A DNA stretch of 64,000 nucleotides from Chryseobacterium sp. GVT01B (GTDB lineage: Bacteria; Bacteroidota; Bacteroidia; Flavobacteriales; Weeksellaceae): the NCBI RefSeq assembly GCF_019970045.1, contig NZ_JAHXYI010000005.1:248001-312000 (forward strand), given 5' to 3'. A program made the position numbers and the translations under genes. Under the pieces are notes generated by a model. It worked only from the letters and a program-made list of their open reading frames with translations, searched no databases and was not told where the DNA came from. Positions 26,560 to 35,275 of this stretch are shown here, piece by piece. Positions within the stretch are counted from its first letter, which is position 1, and the number at the start of each line of letters is the position of its first letter.

Positions 26560-26584
26560 CTACAGCTACTTTTGTTACATAAGA
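26560..26584 (-). promoter_or_regulatory. Copy 2 of the shared operator-like element
   Basis: An exact 25-nt match to 25689-25713, with similar spacing to the downstream start. A TATTTG box lies between it and the gene, so the element sits where an activator would bind. The plus-strand core is acagctacttttgttacat. Confidence 0.6.
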
Positions 26585-26675
26585 AAGATTTAACACGAAT
26601 GAACACTAATATGTTCACAAAGGACACAAGGAAATACCCGAGGTTGGTTCTCCTTTGGTTTGCAATGACAGGTTG

Positions 26676-26729
26676 ACCACCCCGTCAAAAATTCTCTGAA
26701 TTTTCGCCACCCCTCCAAGGGAGGGGAAT
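26676..26729. repeat. Dispersed repeat, copy A (41-nt exact core)
   Basis: The 41 nt at 26676-26716 are exactly reverse-complementary to 51892-51932. Inside is a hairpin (aaaattc-tctg-like loop, reading aaaattctctgaatttt), and the outer part is a C-run/G-run stem (ccctcc ... gggagggg). It looks like a REP or MITE-type intergenic repeat lying before the Crp/Fnr gene stop. Confidence 0.7.
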
Positions 26730-26760
26730 GTGAGTGCCCTTCATTAAAATGAGGTATCGT

Positions 26761-27399
26761 TTATGAATTGAGGGTTTTCAGGAGGATAATTTTGTTTCTG
26801 CCCAACTTTAATTTTCCGTCTTCTTCAAGCTGCTTCAGGAGTCTGGAAACGACTACCCTTGCAGTTCCCAGCTCATTTGCAAGCTGTTCATGAGTAGTGT
26901 TTATGGTTTCAGAGTGGGTAAGTTCTGATTTTTTCTGCAGCAGATTCAACAGTCTTTGATCTACTTTTTTGAAAGCAATTGCATTGATGATATCCAATAG
27001 TTCTTCAAACCTTTTATGATACAATCTGAAAATATAGTCTAACCATTCCGGGTGCTCTTTGATGAATAAAGAGACTTTGTCTACCGGTAAAAAAAGGATT
27101 TCTGCATCTTCTTCAATTTCGGCTTTTACGATGCTTTTTTCATTATGCATTCCGCCAAGAAAAGACATGATACAGCTTTCTCCCGCTTTGATGTAGTACA
27201 GTAAAATTTCACGTCCGTCTTCTTCAGTTCTGATCACTTTCAGCATTCCTTTCATCACAATAGGAATAGAACGGATGGAAGCATTTTCATCTAATATGAT
27301 ATCTCCTTCATGGTAATTTTTCGTTGTACCATATTGATACAGCTTTTCTACCAGATCCGGTGATGAAAATTCGGAAGAAAGTATGGTATCGTTCTGCAT
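26761..27399 (-). CDS. Crp/Fnr family regulator of the sulfur cluster (putative)
   Basis: A 212-residue regulator. The N-terminal sensor jelly roll has GTTKNYHEGDIILDENA and KAGESCIMSFLGGM. A dimer helix follows, and the winged helix (HEQLANELGTARVVVSRLLKQLEEDGKL) carries the recognition helix. It belongs to the Crp/Fnr group common next to sulfur and thiosulfate genes in Bacteroidetes. It sits just upstream of the TauE/SafE gene, on the same strand, and is the best candidate to bind the duplicated 25-nt element. A Cys in ESCIMS could be a redox or persulfide sensor, which is speculative. Confidence 0.86.
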   Translation of the reverse strand: MQNDTILSSEFSSPDLVEKLYQYGTTKNYHEGDIILDENASIRSIPIVMKGMLKVIRTEEDGREILLYYIKAGESCIMSFLGGMHNEKSIVKAEIEEDAEILFLPVDKVSLFIKEHPEWLDYIFRLYHKRFEELLDIINAIAFKKVDQRLLNLLQKKSELTHSETINTTHEQLANELGTARVVVSRLLKQLEEDGKLKLGRNKIILLKTLNS

Positions 27400-27483
27400 T
27401 TTTTTATTTCTAATTGACGAAGTACGGGAGAAAAATGAGCTTCAGTTCAATTTTAAATCAACTATAACTGATATTTATTAACT

Positions 27484-27576
27484 AAATTACAAAAATATGT
27501 GGAATGGAAAAATAGCGACGGCTGGAAAGGTGTGGATTTCAATTCCGTTATAAACTCCGCATTTTACCAATACAAT
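27484..27576 (+). pseudogene. Possible gene remnant (about 31 codons)
   Basis: One plus-strand frame reads as plausible protein (YVEWKNSDGWKGVDFNSV, then INSAFYQYN) with normal codon use, but it has no start, no proper end and no ribosome-binding context. It could be the tail of a lost gene. It faces the end of the cytochrome lipoprotein gene. I do not recognise the family. Confidence 0.3.
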
Positions 27577-27592
27577 GTTAACTGCAGTATTA

Positions 27593-28300
27593 TTAATGTT
27601 TTAGGTAATTTACCATTTGATTTACTAATATCGAATCTTTTTTATCAAATTGAAAGCATTTAATATCAGTATAATAATTTTTTTTATCTGAGTATAGATA
27701 GTTTGTCAACCATTCACTGCTTTTGGAATTTATAAAAGCTTTATCTAATGACCTACCAATAACTCGATTATTTTCAGAGTGACAGCTTAGGCAATTGTAT
27801 TCATAATTAGTTAATCCGGTTTCTTTGTTTTTGTTTGAGAAATTCTTCTTATCTAAAATATTTGAATTGCCAATATTGTCTATTTTAAAACCAGATAATA
27901 TTGCAGCAACTTTTTCCCTATCTTTTAATAGAGATGAGGATATAATAACTCCATCTAATGAATCTAATTTTGGAACATAAATATTATAAAATCCTTGTTT
28001 GGAATCTGGAATTTCAATGACTGCTTCTCTCCCATTTATTTCAATTTGTTCCCTTAAATTTTCACTTAATTTATTTTTGTAAATTTTATGATTATATCTT
28101 CCATAATTTATAAATATAGTATCTTCATTATTAGTTAAATATGCACTATAAGAATCAATCATCTTTGGTTCTATTAATTTCCAATCAGAAGGATAATTAA
28201 AACTAATTTTTCCTATTTTAAATTCTTTTGCTTTTACATTCTCAGGCTTACATGAGAACATAAAAAAAAATGATAAAATGAAGAAAATTGATTTGTACAT
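27593..28300 (-). CDS. Putative c-type cytochrome lipoprotein
   Basis: A 235-residue protein with a lipoprotein signal (FFMFSC, Cys at about 17). The first two thirds form a domain of unknown function (ISFNYPSDWKLIEPK..., resembling PsbP/DUF-like stress proteins). The C-terminal part carries a haem-binding CLSCH motif (NCLSCHSENNRVIGRSLDKAF) and a possible distal Met near the end, as in small cytochrome c domains. The gene is markedly more AT-rich than its neighbours, with many ATA, TTA and AAT codons, suggesting acquisition. It begins 20 nt after the GH20 stop. Confidence 0.65.
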   Translation of the reverse strand: MYKSIFFILSFFFMFSCKPENVKAKEFKIGKISFNYPSDWKLIEPKMIDSYSAYLTNNEDTIFINYGRYNHKIYKNKLSENLREQIEINGREAVIEIPDSKQGFYNIYVPKLDSLDGVIISSSLLKDREKVAAILSGFKIDNIGNSNILDKKNFSNKNKETGLTNYEYNCLSCHSENNRVIGRSLDKAFINSKSSEWLTNYLYSDKKNYYTDIKCFQFDKKDSILVNQMVNYLKH

Positions 28301-28320
28301 GAGTTTTGATAATATTAAGG

Positions 28321-30582
28321 CTAATTTACTCCAATTTCATCTACAAACAGCCAAGCTTTTGAATCTGCTCCAGGATTTCCTGCCGGAATGATGCCTGCAT
28401 TTTCTATACTTACTTTCAGGTATTTTGCATTCTGTGTTCCTACATTCAATCTGATTTTTCCTTTGGCATTCTGGATCTCTGCAGTTCCGATTTCTTTAAT
28501 AAGGTTAAAATTTTTATTATCATCAGAAACAAAAATCTTTGCGGATTTCGCAAGGTGAATCCAGCTTCCTTTATTTTCAAGGGTATTGAAATAAACTTCT
28601 GAAAAAGCTGTTTTCTGACCAAAATCTATCGTTGCCACAACATCTTTCCCCTGAAAACCAAGCCATGTTTTACCAAGCTGTTTTACATTTCCGATAATAC
28701 CATCTACCAAAGTAAAAGCACCTCCAAAAGAATAATTTTCACTTGGCTGCTGTTCAAGGCTTATGCTTTTCCCTGTGGTTTTTGAAATCGTAAACTGTTG
28801 TGTAGAAACAGCGCTTTTCAGCTGACCCTCTTCAAAATAAGCAGATTTAATCGTTAAAGAATTAGGAATCTGAACCGCATTCTGATACGTTTTAGAATTG
28901 ACGGTAGGATCTGTTCCATCCAAAGTATATCTGATTCCATTTGAATTCTGTGAGGTAGACAGTTCATAAGCAATTCCGTTATTTGAGGGAATTACTTTTC
29001 CGGTGATATTGTAAATGCTTCTTGCATAGTTTACCTTCATTTTATCCAGAACTTTAAACTGATTGATCACCCTGTTTTCAAACTCTTTATAATTTTTAGG
29101 GTCTGATGTTCCCCACCCCACTTCAGAAAGTGCCATTAATCTTGGGAAAATCATATATTGTACATGCTTGAAATCTAAAATATATTCCGTCCACAAATTA
29201 GCCTGAACTCCCATGATATATTTAGCTTGCTCTGCATTCAGTTCGGAAGGAATAGGATTGTAAGAATATACTTTGTCTAAAGGAGTAAACCCTCCAAAAG
29301 CATTAGGCTCAGACTGCGGATCGCCCTGATAATGGTCGAAATAGCAATATGCACCCGGTGTCATTACAGCAAAGTGTTTTGATTTTGCAGCTTCAATACC
29401 TCCGTTGACACCAGTCCAGCTCATTACAGCAGCATTCGGGGCCAGTCCTCCTTCCAAAATTTCGTCCCAGCCAATAATTTTTCGGCCTTTGCTGTTGACG
29501 TATTTTTCAATTCTATGAATAAAATAGCTTTGTAAGCCATGTTCATCTTTTAAGTTATTTTTCTTAATCAATTCCTGGCAGTGTGCACATTCTTTCCATC
29601 TCGTCTTCGGACACTCGTCACCGCCAATATGAATGTATTGGGATGGGAATAACTTGATCACTTCATCCAAAACGTTCTCCAGGAATGTAAATGTTTCATC
29701 TTTCGGGCAGAAAACATCATCAAAAACACCCCATTTCGTAGCAGCTTCAAAAGGGCCTTTTGTACAGGCCAGTTCAGGATATGCAGATAATGCAGCCAAA
29801 GCATGCCCCGGCATTTCTATCTCTGGAACCACTGTGATGTGTCTGTCTTGAGCATATTTTACAACCTCTTTTATTTGTTCCTGAGTATAAAAATAAGGTC
29901 CGTAAGGTTTCCCGTCAAAAGTATTATCAACATAAGCTCCAATCATGGATTCTTTACGTTTTGAACCTATCTGAGTCAGTTTTGGATATTTTTTAATTTC
30001 AATTCTCCATCCCTGATCGTCTGTTAAATGCCAGTGGAAAGTATTCAGCTTGTACATCGCCAGATAGTCTATATACTGCTTCACCTCTTCCACCGTGAAA
30101 AAATGGCGGCAGACATCCAGATGCATTCCTCTCCATGCAAACTTTGGCTGATCTTCGATTTTTAAAGCCGGAATTTTCTTACTCTCTTTATATTGCTCAA
30201 AAACCTGAATCAATGTTTGCATTGCCAGAAAATAACCTTGTTTAGTATAAGATTTTATATGAATCTGTTTTGGAGAAATTTCTATTGAATAATACTCTTT
30301 TTTCTGTTCTGCATCTGTTGGAGCTACAGGAATTATAGAATAGGTCAAGTGGCTTCCACCATCTTTTTGAATCTCTTGGAATTTAAACCCAGAACCTAAC
30401 CTTTTCTTAAAGAACCCTGTTTCTTCTTTTGGTAAATTGCCAGCTAATGACAGGGTTTCTGGCATTATAAATTCACCCTGTGAAAATTCAACTTTTTGAG
30501 GGTAAGGGATTAGATTCAATTTATTCTGGGCAAAAATTACGTTTGAAATCAATACAAAAAATACTAAAAAAGTCCGTATCAT
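28321..30582 (-). CDS. Beta-N-acetylhexosaminidase, GH20
   Basis: A 753-residue exported enzyme. Signal peptide to FAQ (residue 19), GH20b domain, then the TIM barrel with RGMHLDVCRHFF, HWHLTDDQGWRIEIKKYP and the catalytic pair D322-E323 in HIGGDECPKTRW. After the barrel come a chitobiase C-terminal-like domain (YTLDGTDPTVNSKTY) and an F5/8 type C-like beta-sandwich. It releases terminal GlcNAc or GalNAc, fitting with the beta-mannosidase and glycosylasparaginase in this window as glycan-degrading enzymes. Confidence 0.93.
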   Translation of the reverse strand: MIRTFLVFFVLISNVIFAQNKLNLIPYPQKVEFSQGEFIMPETLSLAGNLPKEETGFFKKRLGSGFKFQEIQKDGGSHLTYSIIPVAPTDAEQKKEYYSIEISPKQIHIKSYTKQGYFLAMQTLIQVFEQYKESKKIPALKIEDQPKFAWRGMHLDVCRHFFTVEEVKQYIDYLAMYKLNTFHWHLTDDQGWRIEIKKYPKLTQIGSKRKESMIGAYVDNTFDGKPYGPYFYTQEQIKEVVKYAQDRHITVVPEIEMPGHALAALSAYPELACTKGPFEAATKWGVFDDVFCPKDETFTFLENVLDEVIKLFPSQYIHIGGDECPKTRWKECAHCQELIKKNNLKDEHGLQSYFIHRIEKYVNSKGRKIIGWDEILEGGLAPNAAVMSWTGVNGGIEAAKSKHFAVMTPGAYCYFDHYQGDPQSEPNAFGGFTPLDKVYSYNPIPSELNAEQAKYIMGVQANLWTEYILDFKHVQYMIFPRLMALSEVGWGTSDPKNYKEFENRVINQFKVLDKMKVNYARSIYNITGKVIPSNNGIAYELSTSQNSNGIRYTLDGTDPTVNSKTYQNAVQIPNSLTIKSAYFEEGQLKSAVSTQQFTISKTTGKSISLEQQPSENYSFGGAFTLVDGIIGNVKQLGKTWLGFQGKDVVATIDFGQKTAFSEVYFNTLENKGSWIHLAKSAKIFVSDDNKNFNLIKEIGTAEIQNAKGKIRLNVGTQNAKYLKVSIENAGIIPAGNPGADSKAWLFVDEIGVN

Positions 30583-30784
30583 TGGATGGAATTAAGGTTT
30601 GAGCTAAGATAATTATTTTTCAAAACTCCTGAAGTCTTTTTAAAACAAAATTTAGACATCTTAAATTTGTGAATGAACAATTTACAGTTTGCTAAATTAT
30701 TTTCTTAGATATTATTCTATTATATTCTGGACATTATGGTTTGTTTTTTGATCAAATTAAACGACTTAAAAAAATTAAAAGATT

Positions 30785-30792
30785 TAAATTTG
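30785..30792 (+). promoter_or_regulatory. -7 element of the DUF4197 gene
   Basis: TAAATTTG matches TAnnTTTG and lies 12 nt before the ATG, so the leader would be very short. A -33 TTG at the usual distance was not found. Confidence 0.4.
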
Positions 30793-30804
30793 TAAAAAAA
30801 TAGG

Positions 30805-31617
30805 ATGAAAAAAAACTTTTTTCTGGCAGTCGGATTATTATTCTCAATGTCAACACAGGCACAAATTTTCGATATCATAAAATCTGCCGTTAAAGATAAA
30901 ACAGGCGTAGATCTAAATGTTCCCGTAAAAAATAATGGTACTAAAACTACCACCACAACAACAACTTCCACTCAGACTAATAAATCATCTGCTAATCTTG
31001 GAAACCTTACCTCTACCCAGATTTCTTCAGGATTAAAAGAAGCCTTAAGTATGGGAGTAACAGATGGAGTCAAAAAGCTGGCAATTACAGATGGTTTTTT
31101 CAAAAATGAAGCGGTAAAAATTTTAATGCCAGAAAAATTAAGGAAGATCGACACCACTTTACGTTCCATCGGTATGGGAAGTCTTGCTGATGAAGGCGTA
31201 AAATTATTAAACAGAGCTGCTGAAGATGCCGTAACAGAAGCCGCTCCTATTTTCACCAATGCCATCACTTCTATGACGATTACAGATGCCAAGAATATTT
31301 TATTGGGCAGTAATAATGCAGCAACAAGTTATCTTCAGGGGAAAACCCAGAGCCAGCTGTTCAGTGCTTTCCAGCCTAAAGTAAAGGCATCATTAGGAAA
31401 AGTAGGTGCTGATACGCTTTGGAAAAACCTGATTTCAAAATACAATACTTTTACAGGACAATCTGTAACAACAGATCTTAACGAATATGTTACTACAGAA
31501 ACCATCAACGGTGTATTCAAAATGGTTGCCGATAAAGAAAGCGGAATCAGAAATACTCCGGCAATGAGAACGACAAGCATTTTGCAGAAGGTGTTTGGGG
31601 CGCAGGATGGGAAATAA
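30805..31617 (+). CDS. DUF4197 domain-containing exported protein
   Basis: A 270-residue protein with a signal peptide ending TQAQ, a Thr/Ser-rich linker (about residues 46-64) and a helical DUF4197 domain (SSGLKEALSMGVTDGVKKLAITDGFFKNEAVKILMPEKL, LGSNNAATSYLQGKT). Family members are periplasmic proteins of unknown function in Proteobacteria and Bacteroidetes. It is monocistronic, followed by a terminator. Confidence 0.88.
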   Translation: MKKNFFLAVGLLFSMSTQAQIFDIIKSAVKDKTGVDLNVPVKNNGTKTTTTTTTSTQTNKSSANLGNLTSTQISSGLKEALSMGVTDGVKKLAITDGFFKNEAVKILMPEKLRKIDTTLRSIGMGSLADEGVKLLNRAAEDAVTEAAPIFTNAITSMTITDAKNILLGSNNAATSYLQGKTQSQLFSAFQPKVKASLGKVGADTLWKNLISKYNTFTGQSVTTDLNEYVTTETINGVFKMVADKESGIRNTPAMRTTSILQKVFGAQDGK

Positions 31618-31639
31618 TAAGATAATATTAGACTAAATA

Positions 31640-31673
31640 TAGAAGCTGTTTCATGATGAGGCAGCTTTTTTTG
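31640..31673 (+). terminator. Terminator of the DUF4197 gene
   Basis: The stem aagctg pairs with cagctt around a 13-nt loop, then a run of seven T. It lies 25 nt after the stop. Confidence 0.65.
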
Positions 31674-31689
31674 TTGGGTTTTAATTTCT

Positions 31690-31880
31690 TTTGTCTTGAA
31701 ACAAAAATTCAAGACTTGGACCTCTTCGCTAAAAATAATTCCTGTTCTCTAAAAATTCTAAACTTGCGCGAAAGCATTATTGCTGAATCAGTTCTAAGTC
31801 CGTGTCGCGCTTCGGACAATAGAATTTTCTTAACGTTCACAGGAGTTATTTTTTTGACGCTACAAGTTCCTATATCGCTT
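31690..31880. repeat. Gene-free region with dispersed-repeat character
   Basis: Between the DUF4197 terminator and the scoB terminator no gene is supported. It contains the hairpin gtcttgaa/ttcaagac (31693-31715) and gtccg/cggac (31798-31817). The composition resembles intergenic repeats common in Chryseobacterium-type genomes; that comparison is from memory. Confidence 0.35.
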
Positions 31881-31898
31881 TTATCTCTATGTCTTATA

Positions 31899-31933
31899 AA
31901 AATTTCGGCCTCACTTTGTGAGGCCGAAATTTT
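31899..31933 (-). terminator. Terminator of scoB
   Basis: A perfect 16-bp stem, aaaatttcggcctcac with its complement around a TTT loop, 15 nt after the scoB stop. It is strong in both orientations. Confidence 0.85.
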
Positions 31934-31947
31934 ATATTATAATCAGA

Positions 31948-32601
31948 TTAGAACTGCATTTCAGGAATTTCTCCTTCAATAATCAGATCTGCTTCTGTAG
32001 CTTTAATAATATCTTCTACTGAAACTCCCGGTGCTCTTTCCACCAGTTTGAAACCAGCCGGAGTTACATCTAGAACAGCTAGTTCAGTAACCACTTTTTT
32101 CACGCAGTTAACTCCTGTTAAAGGAAGTGTACATTTCTTAAGGATTTTACTTTCTCCCGCTTTATTTACGTGCATCATTGCAACGATAATATTTTCAGCA
32201 GAAGCTACAAGATCCATTGCTCCTCCCATTCCCTTCACCATTTTTCCGGGAATTTTCCAGTTGGCAATATCTCCGTTTTCCGAAACTTCCATTGCTCCAA
32301 GGATGGTAAGGTCTACTTTCTGACCACGGATCATCCCGAAACTGAATGCTGAATCGAAGAATGAACCTCCTTCTAAAATAGTAATAGTCTGTTTTCCGGC
32401 ATTGATGATATCAGCATCTTCTTCTCCTTCAAAAGGGAAAGGTCCCATCCCCAAAACTCCATTCTCACTCTGGAATTCTACGGAAATACCTTCCGGAACA
32501 TAGTTGGCAACCAAAGTAGGAATCCCAATTCCCAGGTTTACATAATAACGATCTTTGAGTTCTTTTGAAATTCTTTTGGCAATTTGTTCTTTTGTAAGCA
32601 T
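31948..32601 (-). CDS. scoB: 3-oxoacid CoA-transferase subunit B
   Basis: A 217-residue family I CoA-transferase beta subunit. The catalytic Glu lies in the conserved SENGVLGMGPFP stretch; YVNLGIGIPTLVANYVP and GGAMDLVASA are further signatures. With subunit A it transfers CoA from succinyl-CoA to acetoacetate. Subunit A is encoded 2 kb away at 34574, on the same strand, with an ABC exporter on the opposite strand in between. The two subunit genes are therefore not in one simple operon here. Confidence 0.92.
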   Translation of the reverse strand: MLTKEQIAKRISKELKDRYYVNLGIGIPTLVANYVPEGISVEFQSENGVLGMGPFPFEGEEDADIINAGKQTITILEGGSFFDSAFSFGMIRGQKVDLTILGAMEVSENGDIANWKIPGKMVKGMGGAMDLVASAENIIVAMMHVNKAGESKILKKCTLPLTGVNCVKKVVTELAVLDVTPAGFKLVERAPGVSVEDIIKATEADLIIEGEIPEMQF

Positions 32602-32697
32602 AATAAAAACTTAGACTGCAATTTAATTATTTTCACTTGAATACAAAAGGACTTTGTTGTATTCAATAATTAACACTGTTAGTTAAAATAATATCTG

Positions 32698-32705
32698 TAA
32701 TTTTG
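32698..32705 (+). promoter_or_regulatory. -7 element of the ABC exporter gene
   Basis: TAATTTTG, followed by C, matches TAnnTTTG 18 nt before the ATG at 32724. It supports that ATG over the TTG at 32703, which overlaps the box. Confidence 0.5.
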
Positions 32706-32723
32706 CTTCATTATTTTAACAGA

Positions 32724-34526
32724 ATGAAAATACTTTTTAAATATCTTAAACCTTATCAGTGGCTGATTCTCATTTCGTTGTTTTTGGCTACTATCAATCA
32801 GGTTTTCTCTTTATTTGCTCCTGCTATTACAGGAAATATCCTTGACCAGCTGGTTACTCATCCTAATTTTTTTGATAAAGAAAAATTACTACCCAGAAAT
32901 CTTAATGAATATTTATATGGAAGTTCTGTATATCATGGTGCTTTTTATTTTCTGGGACTGCTTATCGGAACGGCAATGGTGAGTAGAATTGCCAAGGCTT
33001 TCCAGGATTATGTGGTAAGTGTCATCACCCAGAAGTTTGGTGCAAAAATATTTACAGATGGTTTAAAGCATTCTATGGCGTTGCCTTTTCAGGAGTTTGA
33101 AGATCAGAGAAGTGGTGAAACTTTGTCTATTTTAACGAAAGTAAGAGAAGATACGGTGAAATTTATCACAAATTTCATTAATATTTTCTTCGGGATTCTG
33201 GTGAGCATTATTTTCGTTTCGGTGTATGCCATCCGATTACATTGGTCTATTATGCCGGTTTATATCTGTGGAATATTCTTTATTGCCATTGTTACCAATT
33301 TATTGAGTAAAAGAATAAAAGTAATTCAGAAAAATATTGTTACCGAGACCACAGCTTTAGCGGGAAGTACTACAGAAAGTTTAAGAAATATTGAAATTGT
33401 CAAAAGCTTGGGATTAACCAACCAGGAAGTAATCCGTTTGAATAACAATACCTATAAAATTCTTGGTCTTGAGCTGAGAAAGGTGAAAAGCATCCGTTCT
33501 TTAAGTTTTATCCAGGGAACGATGGTGAATTTTCTCCAGCAGATGATTACGCTGACTTTATTGTATTTGATTTTTAAAAATATTGTAACTCCAGGACAGT
33601 ATCTATCCTTAATGTTTTATGGCTTCTTTATTTTTGGGCCGATGCAGGAAATCGGGAATATTATTATTTCTTATCGTGAAGCTGAAGCATCTCTTCAGAA
33701 TTTTGACCGCTTAATGAAAAAAGAAGTGGAAGAAAAGCCTCTTCATCCGAAACAAATTGGTGCTATTGAAGAACTGGAATTCAAACATGTTTCTTTCAAA
33801 CATCAGTCTGCGCAGTATAAAGCTTTAAATAATATCTCTTTTGATCTTAAAAATGGAGAAACGATTGCTTTTGTAGGGCCTAGTGGTTCCGGAAAAAGTA
33901 CATTGGTAAAACTGTTGGTTGGATTGTACAGACCTCAGGAAGGGAATATTTTTTATAATGGAATTAATGGGAAGGAATTTGATTTTGATGAACTGAGAAA
34001 TCAGATTGGTTTTGTCACCCAGGATACTCAATTATTTGCAGGAACTATTAAAGAAAACCTTCTTTTCGTAAATCCTTCAGCTACTGAAGAGGAACTGGCT
34101 GTTGCTTTACAGAAATCGAGCTGTACAGCATTGCTGGAAAGGGCTGAAAAAGGAATTGAAACGGTTATTGGTGAAGGCGGTCTGAAACTGAGTGGCGGTG
34201 AAAAACAAAGAATAGCGATTGCAAGGGCTCTTTTAAGAAAACCTCATTTGCTAATATTTGACGAGGCTACTTCTGCATTGGACAGTATTACTGAAGAGGA
34301 AATTACTACGACTATCAAAGACATATCAAAAGAAAGAGAGCAGATTACAGTACTTATTGCACACCGTTTAAGTACGATTATGCATGCTGATAAGATCTAT
34401 GTTCTTGAACGCGGGCAGGTAGTAGAAACAGGTTCCCACAGCAATCTGATTGCCGAAAAAGGACTTTACTATGCCATGTGGAGACAACAAATCGGGGAAA
34501 GGAAAACACAAGTTCCTCAAACATAA
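32724..34526 (+). CDS. ABC transporter, fused permease and ATPase
   Basis: A half-transporter of about 600 residues. Six transmembrane helices (to about residue 325) are followed by the nucleotide-binding domain with Walker A GPSGSGKST, Q-loop GFVTQDTQLF, signature LSGGEKQR, Walker B LLIFDEATSALD and the H-loop AHRLST. It is a type I exporter of the MsbA/multidrug/lipid class and would act as a homodimer in the inner membrane. Substrate unknown. It lies on the opposite strand between the two CoA-transferase subunit genes. Confidence 0.92.
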   Translation: MKILFKYLKPYQWLILISLFLATINQVFSLFAPAITGNILDQLVTHPNFFDKEKLLPRNLNEYLYGSSVYHGAFYFLGLLIGTAMVSRIAKAFQDYVVSVITQKFGAKIFTDGLKHSMALPFQEFEDQRSGETLSILTKVREDTVKFITNFINIFFGILVSIIFVSVYAIRLHWSIMPVYICGIFFIAIVTNLLSKRIKVIQKNIVTETTALAGSTTESLRNIEIVKSLGLTNQEVIRLNNNTYKILGLELRKVKSIRSLSFIQGTMVNFLQQMITLTLLYLIFKNIVTPGQYLSLMFYGFFIFGPMQEIGNIIISYREAEASLQNFDRLMKKEVEEKPLHPKQIGAIEELEFKHVSFKHQSAQYKALNNISFDLKNGETIAFVGPSGSGKSTLVKLLVGLYRPQEGNIFYNGINGKEFDFDELRNQIGFVTQDTQLFAGTIKENLLFVNPSATEEELAVALQKSSCTALLERAEKGIETVIGEGGLKLSGGEKQRIAIARALLRKPHLLIFDEATSALDSITEEEITTTIKDISKEREQITVLIAHRLSTIMHADKIYVLERGQVVETGSHSNLIAEKGLYYAMWRQQIGERKTQVPQT

Positions 34527-34558
34527 AAAAAGCGCTGAAAATATTTTCAGCGCTTTTT
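34527..34558. terminator. Bidirectional terminator (32-bp perfect palindrome)
   Basis: aaaaagcgctgaaaat and its exact complement abut directly after the TAA of the ABC exporter. It can terminate both that gene and the convergent scoA gene (stop at 34574). Confidence 0.85.
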
Positions 34559-34573
34559 ATTTATTATCTGAGC

Positions 34574-35275
34574 TTATTCTTTAGTTCTTACTGTTCTCTG
34601 CTCAATTCTTTTTTCAAATTTTTCTCCCTGGAAAATTCTTTGAATCATGATTCCCGGAATATGAATTTCGTTTGGATCCAATTGTCCCGGTTCTACCAAT
34701 TCTTCTACTTCAGCAATGGTGATCTTCGCAGCACCCGCCATAGGATGGTTGAAGTTTCTTGCAGATCCTTTGAAGATAAGGTTTCCGGCATGATCTCCTT
34801 TCCATGCTTTTACGATAGAATAATCTGCTTCGTAAGCATGCTCCAGGATATGAGGTTTTCCTTTGAATTCTTTTACTTCTTTCCCTTCTGCTACTTCAGT
34901 TCCGTATCCTGCAGGGGTATAAAACGCTGGAATTCCCGCCTGGGCAGCTCTGCATTTTTCAGCTAACGTCCCTTGTGGAGTAAGTTCTACATCCAGCTCA
35001 CCTGAAAGCATCTGTCTTTCAAATTCAGCATTTTCTCCTACATAAGATGAGATCATTTTTTTGATCTGTCTTTTGTGAAGCAGTAATCCTAATCCGAAAT
35101 CATCTACTCCTGCATTGTTTGAAATACAGGTAAGGTCTTTCACATCACTTTCTACCAAAGCATTGATCGAGTTTTCAGGGATACCGCAAAGGCCGAATCC
35201 GCCAAGCATCAGTGTCATTCCATCCTGAATTCCTTCTATGGCCTCCTTTGCATTTTTTACTCTTTTATCTATCAT
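34574..35275 (-). CDS. scoA: 3-oxoacid CoA-transferase subunit A
   Basis: A 233-residue alpha subunit of family I CoA-transferases, with [20 protein letters not shown] (CoA-binding loop) near the N-terminus, [40 protein letters not shown] and [21 protein letters not shown]. It pairs with ScoB to activate acetoacetate. It is closed by the 32-bp palindromic terminator and separated from scoB by the ABC exporter gene on the other strand. Confidence 0.92.
   Translation of the reverse strand: MIDKRVKNAKEAIEGIQDGMTLMLGGFGLCGIPENSINALVESDVKDLTCISNNAGVDDFGLGLLLHKRQIKKMISSYVGENAEFERQMLSGELDVELTPQGTLAEKCRAAQAGIPAFYTPAGYGTEVAEGKEVKEFKGKPHILEHAYEADYSIVKAWKGDHAGNLIFKGSARNFNHPMAGAAKITIAEVEELVEPGQLDPNEIHIPGIMIQRIFQGEKFEKRIEQRTVRTKE

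Noticed and set aside
30720..30971. Minus-strand ORF over the DUF4197 start
   Set aside because: Its Val-rich start comes from the Thr-rich linker read backwards.
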